From NCBI GenBank assembly GCA_009746045.1, contig RPFO01000079.1:509712-573711 (forward strand): a DNA stretch of 64,000 bases. The letters run 5' to 3'. Under the pieces are notes generated by a model. The model was given only the letters and a program-made list of their open reading frames with translations, searched no databases and was not told the origin of the DNA. The position numbers and the translations under genes are program-made. This document shows positions 44,852 through 54,284 of this stretch, in pieces. The stretch is from Mesostigma viride (lineage: Eukaryota > Streptophyta > Mesostigmatophyceae > Mesostigmatales > Mesostigmataceae). Position 1 is the first letter of the stretch, and each line of letters opens with the position of its first letter.

Positions 44852-45128
44852 GCTGCGGTAAGACATATATTTGTGTGGATGGCTCTTGATATCATGCTGA
44901 ATTTCTAGTCTTCTCTAGGTGGACAGTTCATGTGCAGCCATACAGGTCATCCATGTGTGTTTTAACCATGTTGCATGTGCCACAGATATTATGAGCAGTA
45001 TTTACTAAGTGTGCTGGAGTCGTTGTTGCATGCTTGTTGTATTTCACAGTTCACGCCTGCATGAACGCATCGTTGATACTAATGATTATTCATATTGCAT
45101 GACTGTTCTATTGGGGACGCCGCGCTTG

Positions 45129-46888
45129 ATGTCACAACGTGGCCGAAAGGGTGCATCCACCGCTGACGGCCGGTGGGTGAAATCGATGGACGCATTTCCG
45201 AAGAAGCCAGCCGCGGGCCACACCCATGGCGCGGGCGGGGGCGCGGGCGGGGGCGGGGGCGGGGGAGAAGGCGCGGGTGCGGGCGCGGGCGCCACCCAAG
45301 ACGCGGGCGCGGGCGCGGGCCCGGCGGGGGCGGGGGCGGGGGCGCAGGCGCCGGCGCGGGTGCGGGCGCGGGCGCCACCCAAGGCGCGCGCGCGGGCGCG
45401 GGCGGGGGTGGGGGCGCAGGCGCCGGCGCGGGTGCGGGCGCGGGCGCCACCGCCGACTTGGATGATGAGCCAGCAACCGAAGCCGAGAGGGAGAGGCACC
45501 GCTCTTCGAAGGTGTTCGATCTCGAAGTGTTTTGGGGCCCGGATATGACCGTGTATGTCCGCTGGCGCCTAGCCGCATCGGAGACGTTGGTAAATGCACC
45601 GGTGAACAAGTGGCAGCCCACAGGGCCTAATGGCGAGGCTTGTGACGGGGTCACGCCCATTGGGTACACCCCGCAGGGAGATCCTGTCTATGGGTGCCTC
45701 CTCATAGAGCGTGGCAAGGCCCCCAAAGGAAGTCCTGGTCTAGTGCCGCTTTTTGAATGGGACGAGGGCGGTGCCAGGAGATGTACCTGCGCTAGCCTTC
45801 ACAGCCTTTTTCCTGACATCGTCGCCGCTGAGAAGCAGCAGTTGCTGGACGGATGGATTGAGCAGGTGCCAAAGTCCGTGGAGGATGTGCGTGCCAACAA
45901 CGAGAATCTGTTCGACATCATGGAGCAAAAGCTCAAAGAGAAGCGTGAACTGCAAGCGAACAAGGCGGTACCCTTACCGCTGCGATCTGCAGGCGACCAG
46001 TCGGTTGCGCGGGCAACACGAGCACTGAGGCTGCCCATAAAACAAGTAATCTCACACGTCGCTTGCCCTGCCCGCGAGATTCAAGCGCAGATCAACCGCG
46101 CATGTGCGCCCGCTGCGCGAGGGAGCACATCAACGGCAACGCCCGCTTTGCGCACACTGATTTCCGGCAGGCACACCTTCAAGGTGAATGGAAGCCTCAT
46201 ACGACGCAGCGACCTACTCGTTGTTAAGCGGCCAGCCGTCACCTGCGGGCAGGGAATGCCGTGGGCACCACACATGCTGGTGAAGGTCCTTGATCTGGAA
46301 GGCGATCGCACGGAGCGTGACAGCATTGTCGCCTCTCCTTACTACGCACCGTCGTGGACGGGCCAGTTTTCTAGAGTGACATTAGGTGGCGGCAGCGCAG
46401 GGATGACGGTCCCCATTTCTGATGTACACCTGCAGCACTGGACAGTGGGCGGTACGGCAGAGGTGCACCAGCCTGAGCTGATCAGTACCGGCAAACTGTC
46501 AGCTGCCACGGTGGCGGCGTTGAAAGAGCACCCGCAGATTGACTTTGAGCATTACAAGACTGCCACCGCCGCCAGGGCAGCAGCAAAGGATGACTGCAAT
46601 GCCTACTTTGCCGAGCATGGAGCACGTGCGCTTATCGGGATGCGCCTGTGTGCCCTGTTTCCGGGGATAGCGAGGAAGAGGGAGCGCTTCCATGGCTGGG
46701 TCACTAAGGTTCAGGAAAGGGGAGGTCACCTGCTCATCAAGGCGATGTGGGCTGATGGGCAGTATGAGGACTATCATGCCCTGGCGGAGGTGACGCAGTT
46801 CGTGTGCGGCTGCCCACACCCAGTCGAGGCATTTGGCCGCGCTCGCTTCTTTCCACAGGAGCTAGGCTGGCACCGTGAACGCAGGTGA
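45129..46888 (+). CDS. Unrecognised ORF 2 of a putative mobile element
   Basis: The likely start is the ATG at 45,129 (MSQRGRKGASTADGRWVKSM), which reads in a different frame from the main body. The switch falls inside the GGCGCGGGCG repeat (45,226-45,450), where an indel is likely. The body, about 45,455-46,888, is intact: an acidic start (DLDDEPATEAERERHRSSKV), FDLEVFWGPDMTVYVRWRLA, a Cys pair (RRCTCAS), a coiled-coil segment (NNENLFDIMEQKLKEKRELQ), two BAH- or Tudor-like beta-rich parts (HMLVKVLDLEGDRTERDSIV; FHGWVTKVQERGGHLLIKAM), and a Cys segment VCGCPHP. No catalytic motif of a known transposase or integrase was recognised. It follows ORF 1 by about 280 bp on the same strand. Confidence 0.55.
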
Positions 46889-46929
46889 TGGCACCCACAT
46901 AGACGATGCCGTCCCTGCTGTGCACAGTG

Positions 46930-47108
46930 ACAGTGAAGGCGGGGAGGAGGAGGAAGAGGGAGAGAAAGAGGGGGAGAAAGAGGGGGAGGAGGAGGGGGAG
47001 GAGGAGGGAGAGGGGGAGGGAGAATGGGAGGGGGAGGGGGAGGAGGAAGAGGGAGAGGGAGAGGGAGAGGAGGATGCGGAATGGGAGCCGGGGATGACTG
47101 GTAGATGA
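46930..47108 (+). repeat. Purine-rich GAGGAG repeat at the 3' end of ORF 2
   Basis: GGGGAGGAGGAG / GGGAGAAAGA units encode Glu/Gly-rich peptide in one frame (EEEEEGEKEGEKEGEEEGEE) to a TGA at about 47,106. If ORF 2's stop at 46,886 were bypassed by a frameshift this would be an acidic tail; otherwise it is 3' UTR. Confidence 0.6.
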
Positions 47109-47534
47109 GACGGTGCCATCTACCGGCGCATGGAATGAAGTGGTAGACAAGTTTACTCATGGTTGTCGGCAAGTAGAGCATGCACGCCTGGCCTAGCTGA
47201 ATTTAAATCAATGAGTTGAGTTTGGAGAGGCTGCATTTTGCTTGGATGAAGAATGTGTTAGCATGGCCAAACTTTTATGGCTTGTAGCCAAATCCTCTTG
47301 GGGTATGTGCACAGTGTACTAGCGGTGTTGTGCAATTGCGAGGATTCCTGTCTTGTAGCGATGTGGCCTCTCACCCTGCAGCCTGGTAGATGTGATGGCA
47401 TGCAGCCACCCATCATTGGTCATCCGATCTGGTGTGATTTGCATTTGCACACCTTGTATTAAGGCCATGATATGATGATGTCTTGTTATTTTTAATGTGT
47501 ATATGCGAAAAGAGGCATAATATGCTTGTATATA

Positions 47535-48300
47535 GTGCTAGCAAATGTCACTACCTTTACCTATGCCTGACCTTACAAGTTGAGGATGGTCTAATGTAGT
47601 GGCAAACAGGTTATTTACAACAATTCACAGTTTTCTGACATAGTTTGAGGCAACTATACTTACCAAAATGCTTGAAAAAGGCAAAAATTGCACCATTTAT
47701 GCTAGCAAACGTCACTATTTTGAGATCAAACTGGGCCCAAACTTGGCCCATGGTCTAATCTAGTGGTGTTAGGTTGCTTCCAACATTTCATAGCTTTCTG
47801 ACATAGTTTGATATTGTTTAGTAGCTTACACTGAGCAAAATGCTTGAAAATGGCAAAAAATGCACCATTTATGCTAGCAAACGTCACTATTTTGACGTCA
47901 GACTGAGCCCAAACTTGGCCCATGGTCTAATCTAGTGGTGTTTAGGTTGCTTCCAATATTTCATAGCTTTATGACGTAGTTTGATATTGTTTAGTAGCTT
48001 ACACTGAGCAAAATGCTTGAAAATGGCAAAAAATGCAGTATTTATGCTAGCAAACGTCACTATTTTGAGTTCAGATTGACCCCAAACTTTGTGCATGGTC
48101 TATTCTAGTGGTAATTAGGTTGCTTGCAAATATCCATGATGGTTTGACGTGATTTAGTACTGTTTCCTATTTATTACTATTTAATTTAACAAAAAATGAC
48201 AAAAATGTACCTTTATTGCTAGCAAATGTCACCAAGATGACGTCCGATCGATACCAAACTTTGTACGAGGTCTATTTTGGTTGCAAACATCATGCATGAC
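47535..48300 (+). repeat. Tandem repeat, period about 172 bp, about 4.5 copies
   Basis: The anchor ATGCTAGCAAACGTCACTAT recurs at about 47,699, 47,869 and 48,044, with weaker forms at about 47,541 and 48,218. Between anchors, CTTGGCCCATGGTCTAATCT, AGTGGTGTTAGGTTGC, TTTCATAGCTTT and TGAGCAAAATGCTTGAAAA recur in order. The middle copies are the most alike. The array lies downstream of ORF 2 and may be part of the same element. Confidence 0.85.
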
Positions 48301-48706
48301 AATTTTCAGCATAAAAAGACAAACTTCGGTACGAAGTACATTTTGCGTGCTGGAGTACATTCTTAATGGCTGGTAGGGCACGGACTGTCCCCAATCATTG
48401 GCATTGTTTGCCACAAGCAGATGTGAGGCCCGCTGGAAAACTGGCTACTGTGAACTACCAAACCCTATAGGGTGACCCCGCCGCCCACATGTTCGTCCAC
48501 CTGGCCGTACCCTACTACCATGTGAGTGACAGGCGGCAGTGTCATGGGACACCAGCCATTTCCGTGGGAGACTCTATCTATCTAGGCCGTGGGTTCCTAA
48601 TAATCTAATAGTGCTTGATGGGGGGTCATGCATTTGCATGCAAACGGTCTTATTCATTACAAATAAAGAATAGTGGACGTACAAGCACTGGATCAAAATA
48701 GAGTCA
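48301..48706. other. No gene recognised
   Basis: Contains GAAGTACATTTTGCG (48,337-48,351), which resembles the TAGTACATTTTGCG motifs in the 297-bp inverted-repeat arms and may mark the far end of that element. The rest is featureless. Confidence 0.4.
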
Positions 48707-48709
48707 CTA

Positions 48710-49938
48710 GCTAGACCCCACTGAAAGTCTCGCCATCAGTCGCTCTATACTCGTGGTACAGAGGGAGGTCCTCCGGAAGGTAGTCGAAAAAGAAGGAGCC
48801 GTGCCTGGCCGCGGAGTTGACCTTGAACCAGCTGTCCCCGCCCGCGAACCCGGGGAAGTTGACGGCGCACGAGCGCTGCTCGCGAGGGCGCAAGCAGGCG
48901 CAGAGGTCACACACGTCCAGCCGCACGTACGCGGTCCCTCAGATCGTCCGGGACAGCGAACAGGGTGTGCATGTTTGGGCCCAGCCCCCTGCATGCATGT
49001 GGCACTGGCCGCACTTGCGAGGATCCTCGAGGCAAATCCGCCTCCGCCTTGTCGGTGTTGTCCTCGACTCGCTGCGCCATCTCGTGGGCGTCCTTGCATG
49101 TCGAGGTGGAAAACCTGTTAAAAATCGTTGCGCAACCTGCCATACTGGGCGGTGCGCGAGTCACCCTTGGTGGGACGGACGTTCTCGTTGACGCACGCGG
49201 CGAAGAGGACGTTGCGGCAGGCCCCGCAGACGATGTCGCCGACCCGCAACTCGAAAACCCTGATCTCCAGGATGGAGCTCTGCATCACTGGGGTGGGCTC
49301 CTTCCGACGATCTTGTGCGCGTAGACCGCGCCGGCTTCCTGCATATCTTGCATTCGCAACCGGCGAGGACGTAGCCGTCGGGCAGGGGGGGGGCAGGCGC
49401 TCCGGCTGCATGGTGCTCGTATGTCTTGGGTACCCATTCCTTGTCACTGGAACTCGCGGCAGCCGGTCGCCGCCATTTGCTTGACGGCCTCCGGAGGGGG
49501 TGGGGCAGCCCTGCCGGAGGGCCTTGATTCGGTTGCTGCAGTCGTTGAGCGCGCATCCCCGGCAGCGCACCTTGCCGTCTTTCTCGGCGATGACCCCGTT
49601 GGGGAGGATGTCGTCGCAGTCGAGGCAGTTCTTTTTGGGGCACGCCGAAAACCGAGGCGACGGGGGGTTAGTGGTATATGCCGGAGGCCATGTCCCGTCC
49701 TCCCGCGAGGGCGAGGAGGGCTTCGAGTCGGACATATGTCAGCGCGTCGAACATGCCGACGGAGCGAACGGCCGGGAGGGGAGTCCGGCTCGACGGGGTC
49801 CGCGGCGGCGATGGCGGCTTTCCTCGCTTTCTTGCGGCGAGCGTCGGGGATCCCGGCTGCGAACTCGGACGGGATCTTGGCATCCTTGAATGCGTTGGTG
49901 AATATGAGTGCATACGTCTGCTGGCCTGCGATCGGCAT
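48710..49938 (-). pseudogene. Multi-CxxC (zinc-ribbon-like) protein gene, frame-broken, copy 1
   Basis: Protein-like pieces on the minus strand fall in all three frames, in a consistent order. They are MPIAGQQTYALIFTNAFKDA from an ATG at 49,938; RKKARKAAIAAADPVEPDS; CPKKNCLDCDDILPNGVIAE then CRGCALNDC; KEWVPKTYEHHAAG with GCECKICRKPA; SSILEIRVFELRVGDIVCGA with CRNVLF; NRFSTSTCKDAHEMAQRVED; CDLCACLRPREQ; and the end AVNFPGFAGGDSWFKVNSAA to a stop near 48,710. There are at least five Cys-x2-Cys pairs, so zinc binding is likely. Several frame changes must be crossed, by short introns, mutation or assembly indels. The family is unknown to me. It is a tandem paralogue of the gene at 50,400-51,330. 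Confidence 0.6.
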
Positions 49939-49939
49939 A

Positions 49940-50399
49940 TCGCTATAAGGATGAGGGGCGCCATAGCTGCTTGTGTGTGTTGGCTCCGTGTGTTGGTTTG
50001 TGTGAGAGTACGCCTTTGCAACGTCGGCCACCTCTTTTAATTGTCCTCGTTTTTGGATACCTCGCCGCCCCAATCGGATCGTGCGGCTGCGATCGGTCCT
50101 CTCGAAGCTTATTGTCGGCGCGACTGACTCTCACGACAGTTTCGTGTCGGCGCGGCGCCCGCGCGGCGGTTACGTGTCGGCGCGTGGGTCGGCGGTAGTT
50201 ACGTGCCGGCGCGGCGCTCGCATGACACTCACACGGAGTACGGACTCCGTCTACCCGAGATACGGTGATAGCGATACGCGTACGTGTGCTAGAATTATCA
50301 CGGGAGCCGCGGAAATTTCCTATCTACTTGTGCATTGTTTGTTTGAATAGCGAGCAAGAGTGTTATTCATTAACAAATAGATATGTTAATAAGGTTTAG
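49940..50399. other. Spacer between the two CxxC genes
   Basis: The part up to about 50,340 should contain the promoter of copy 1. It has CGTGTCGGCGCG units repeated three to four times (50,142-50,215). An A/T-rich strip at 50,330-50,405 separates it from the end of copy 2. Confidence 0.4.
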
Positions 50400-51330
50400 T
50401 CTAACACTCTAATAGCCCTGGTTACGCCCGAGGGCCACAATGTAGTGAGGGTGGTTGAGGAGGATGTCCGCCATGGGCACGTCGACCCGACGGTCCGCAC
50501 CTCTCGCCCTCGATCTTGAACCAGTTGTCGGGGCGAGAGTATCCGGGGAAGTGCATGGCGACTGCCCTCCGGCGGGCACACTCTTGGAGGAGTCGAAACA
50601 GTAGAGGGACACCCCCCCGATGGGGTCCCGCGGGAGGTCCCGCGTAGAGGTTCTCAAAGTTGAGCTGGACGGTCTTGTTGCAGCCGCCGCAGAGGGTGGG
50701 GACCCACTTCTCAGTGACGTAGGGGTCCTCCTTGCTGCGTACGCGGACGGCCATCTCGTCCGCCTCCTTGTCGAGCTCGAAGTGCTGGCGGAACTCCTCG
50801 GCGAACTCCGCCTTGAGATCGGTGGTCATCTGCATCCCGGAGGACGCGAACAGGACGTGGTGCTCGAGGGCGCGGTGGTAGCACACGCCGCACAGAACTG
50901 ACAGAAGGATGCCGACGACGATGGGGTCGAAATGCCCCGACTGCTTCAAGGAGGCACTGTCCTTGACCCCCCTCCTCCTCGCCTGGACGGCTTGCATGCT
51001 CGCGGCAATGGGCGCACCGTGTTTTGGCGGGGTCGTGGTCGTCGGGAATGGAGAGGGAGGCGGGCGGGACGCGGGAGTACCCGAAGATATTGCATCGCTT
51101 GAGGATGTTGCTCGCCACGCGGACCGCGTATCGGAAAGGGTCGTCGCCCCGGTAGCCCTAGTTGACCTGGTCGCTTATCTCTTCCCACAAGCAGGCGTGG
51201 CACGCCAGCTCGCCGGTCGCCTTGTGGATGGTGAGGGCTTCTCCGGGATGTGGTTACAGCGGTCGCAACGAGGCTGTAATTGGGGGGTGCCAAAGAGGCT
51301 GGGCATCGTCTCGTTGAGCCGCGGCCGGGC
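50400..51330 (-). pseudogene. Multi-CxxC (zinc-ribbon-like) protein gene, frame-broken, copy 2
   Basis: Minus-strand pieces in order are LNETMPSLFGTPQLQPRCDR with CNHIP; HKATGELACHACLWEEISDQ, followed by an in-frame TAG; DPFRYAVRVASNILKRCNIF; KTRCAHCREHA; FDPIVVGILLSVLCGVCYHR; LKAEFAEEFRQHFELDKEAD; KWVPTLCGGCNKTVQLNFEN; and then, after frameshifts, AVAMHFPGYSRPDNWFKIEG and DILLNHPHYIVALGRNQGY with a stop near 50,409. The C-terminal block aligns with copy 1 (F-P-G then D-x-W-F-K). Six Cys-x2-Cys pairs suggest a zinc-binding protein. Function is not recognised. An in-frame stop and at least two frameshifts argue for a pseudogene or for sequence error. Confidence 0.6.
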
Positions 51331-51647
51331 GATGGCGGGACGGGGACGATGGTCTTCATTGCATTACCGAAAGAGGCAACATGAATTCGTTTCATGTGGC
51401 CCTTGAAAATTCAAGTACAACGGACGGTGCGCGAATTTCAGTGCATACGTAGCATACGGACTGATCCAGGACCGGATCGACCAAAACCGACGGGCCCAAA
51501 TCTGCCCAAATCTTTCACTTCACGAGTCACTATACAGGATCTGTACGGCAACTGTGGGCCGACTTCCTGATTCCGTGGACTCCGAGCATAGAACATTTTT
51601 TTCTGAGACGGCAGGCTTTTAGTTAGTCTTTAAATTAGACCAACCTC

Positions 51648-52461
51648 GGAGCCGATGCGTGTCGGATGCCTGCGCCGCGGTGTGCAGCGCCGTGAACTGA
51701 GGTTGGAGCTTGTGGACGACCTTGGTTTCCCCATTGGAGACCCGGGCCTCCACCGTGTTGAGCGCCGTGTTCAGAGAGGTCAGCTTCTCGGCCAACTGCC
51801 AGGTCACGTGCTCCTCCAGCGCTGCTCGGATGTCATCCTTGCGCAGAGGGAGGGAGTCGATGTGGCTGCCGGCTGCGCAGGCCGGGCTGGGGTGCGGAGC
51901 TGAGCGATGATGGCGGCTGCAGTGAGCTGGAAGTGGCTGCACAGGATGGCGAGGCGCAGGGTGTGCACGTCGATCGTTGTGGATGGGCCCGCCGTGCCCC
52001 ATGAGCTTGCCTTCCTGAGCTAGGAACTTGACTATTTCGTTGCATTCTTCCCTCCTCAGGGCCAGCCAGGCGCTGAAAGAAAAGAAGTCGTGGCTTGGGA
52101 GGAATCGGCTCCATTTGCGATCGTGGCAGGGTTTCTTAGGCCGGCTCTGGTGAGGCGCTTGGCGATGGGTTTGCTGGCGGTGGGTTTGTGGGCCCAGTCG
52201 ACTGGGCAAGGACGATGGCGAGTGGGATGGGCTGGGAGGCGGAAAGCTCCTTTTCCAAACCTCGTTTTGCTTTTGGAGTCGTCATAGCTGCTTGTCACGT
52301 GCGCAACTTTTTCGATACTGCGTGTCAGCCGTAACCGATTATACTAGCGAGTGCGTCTTAAAAAGGCGCATTGAATGCAAGTGGTCTGACCGAATTCGGG
52401 GCTCAGACGCAAAAGATCTGAATTCCGCCGTCAGCCATACCGCCGTCAGCCATTTCGTCTG
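51648..52461 (-). mobile_element. LINE ORF1-only element, 3'-truncated copy (copy C)
   Basis: Reading leftward from 52,461 this matches copy B from 37,390: the shared 5' leader, then SYDDSKSKTRFGKG, YKKPCHDRKW-like sequence, and the coiled-coil segment SLNTALNTVEARVSNGETKV. Homology stops near 51,648, corresponding to about 38,215 in copy B. It thus keeps the 5' end and lacks the 3' end, the reverse of the usual LINE truncation. Confidence 0.8.
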
Positions 52462-54284
52462 TTGGAGATTGGCATCGTGGCACGCAAGGATAGATGGCAA
52501 GTAGTGATGAAGGAGACCACCCCCAAGTCTGTGGGGGCTCCGCGTGTGACCGCGTATATGGCATTCATAGCGATTGGGGCCGTGGTGCCCACAACCCCGT
52601 ATAACTAGGACCTAGATAGCTTACCTCATCCATTCCATCACATGTTCCCCTCCCACTGAGGACTTATGCGCACGTGACGCGGTCACGTGTCTATGCTGCA
52701 GCTGGATCGGGCTTGACGAGAGCTGTCGATTGCCGTATTGAGGTCCGTCAGAGGAGGAGGGGGTGGGCTGCTAGCCTAATTCTACCGTTAAGTTATGTCC
52801 CCGCGTTAAGTTACAATGCCCAGAATTTAGCGGCGATCGTAACTTAACGTGGGGCTGACTGTAATTACACATATATTCACCTGATATTCACAGTCTCCTT
52901 TCCCACACAGCAAAATATGGTGTTGTTCTTTCTCAGTTACATCGTTTTTCCCGTCTTTGTTCTTATCGTGTTGATTTCATCACGACTCTTGTTGAACTCT
53001 TGCAGCGTTTATTGGTCAAAGACTATGACCGAGCCATTATGCTCCGTCAAGTCCGATGTTTTTTGCAACGTCACCCACATCTGTTCGGTGCTGCCCCTTG
53101 GCACAAGCTCTACAAACAGGTCGTGGACCGGCTGGATCGCATAGTATCTCCGCACATCTGAACCCTGTGATGCCAGATCTCCTTTGCGGCCGTTCCGAGC
53201 TTGGCACTGGATTCGTTGTCCACATCGTCGCGTCGCTGCCGCAACACGATGTTTTCTGGCATCCGCGGGCTTTTGGTTCCCGCCGCACATTTGAAAGTGC
53301 TGTCCTCCGGCTTTTTGCCTTTGCACCGTGTGCAGTTTCTTGGACGTTTGGAATCATGGCATGGCTAACGTGATGACTGACTAGCTAGACCTTTTCAGTG
53401 GTTTTCCATTTGCGGGTATTTCCTCGTAAATGGTGGGAGAGCGATCGCAGCAATGGTGCTCACCACTAGACACTCCCGGCCAGTTAGGCTCGAAACACAC
53501 GCCCTGATCAAGCATGCTGTTTCCGGCCCCACCGTCTAGGTCATCTAGTCGCTCCACACGTAAGCCAGCCATAATTTCAATGCACAAGGATACACATTTC
53601 CATCACCATTCATCTTCATCATCCTGAACGACTCGAAAATGCGGAAAAGATAACGGCAGGCTCGAGCTACCATGGTCCGGATTCTCCCGATTTCTGGCCT
53701 GCGCTGGTTGTCTCTTTGACACATATAATCAAAGTGTCCCTTCGGCAAGAATTAGACAGTTCAACATACATGATGGCCTGCGTTGGTTGTCTCCTTGATA
53801 CATGATATATGATATGCAGAGCACAGCTCTGCAATGCTCTGATTGAACATGGTGAAATGCAGGCTTACACATTATTGAAACTCTATAATCATCACCGTAT
53901 AATGCTGCTACATACACTGCATAATGGACACAGTTCGCTAAATTCCCGAAAATGAACACACATACACGTTAGCGCAGCAGGCCTCCTCGGGCGTCTGTTG
54001 AGGAGACGACAAGTGGTCCAATGTGCATCCCTGGGGTCGGCTATTATTCTGATTCAAGGTCTTCAAGCGCCTGAACCCAGCAGGGCCAATAACACGATGT
54101 AGGGCTTTCCGGTACCGTGGAGAAGGAGCGATGCTGTAGCTCTCTCCTATACTCAACTAACCATGATGCTGGCATGAACCGATATCCAGCCTTGGAAGAC
54201 ATGTCAGTCCTGTGAGACTGGGTCGCAACGCAACAAAACTTTCATCAGCATAGGGCAGAGAACGGTGACTGCCTCAGCGGCCAG
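52462..54284. other. No gene recognised
   Basis: Intergenic DNA of moderate GC. Short open frames (for example at 53,009-53,370 on both strands) show no recognisable content. A GTTAAGTTA-type repeat sits at about 52,790-52,845. The right part may hold the 3' UTR of the CFA synthase gene. Confidence 0.4.

Noticed and set aside
45173-45173. Start of ORF 2 at 45,173
   Set aside because: The codon is GTG and the first 90 residues are a frame of the GC repeat; the ATG at 45,129 in the other frame looks more like a real N-terminus.
48710-51330. Proof of horizontal transfer of the CxxC genes
   Set aside because: The idea came from the unfamiliar family and different texture, but composition is similar to flanking genes and no search could be run.
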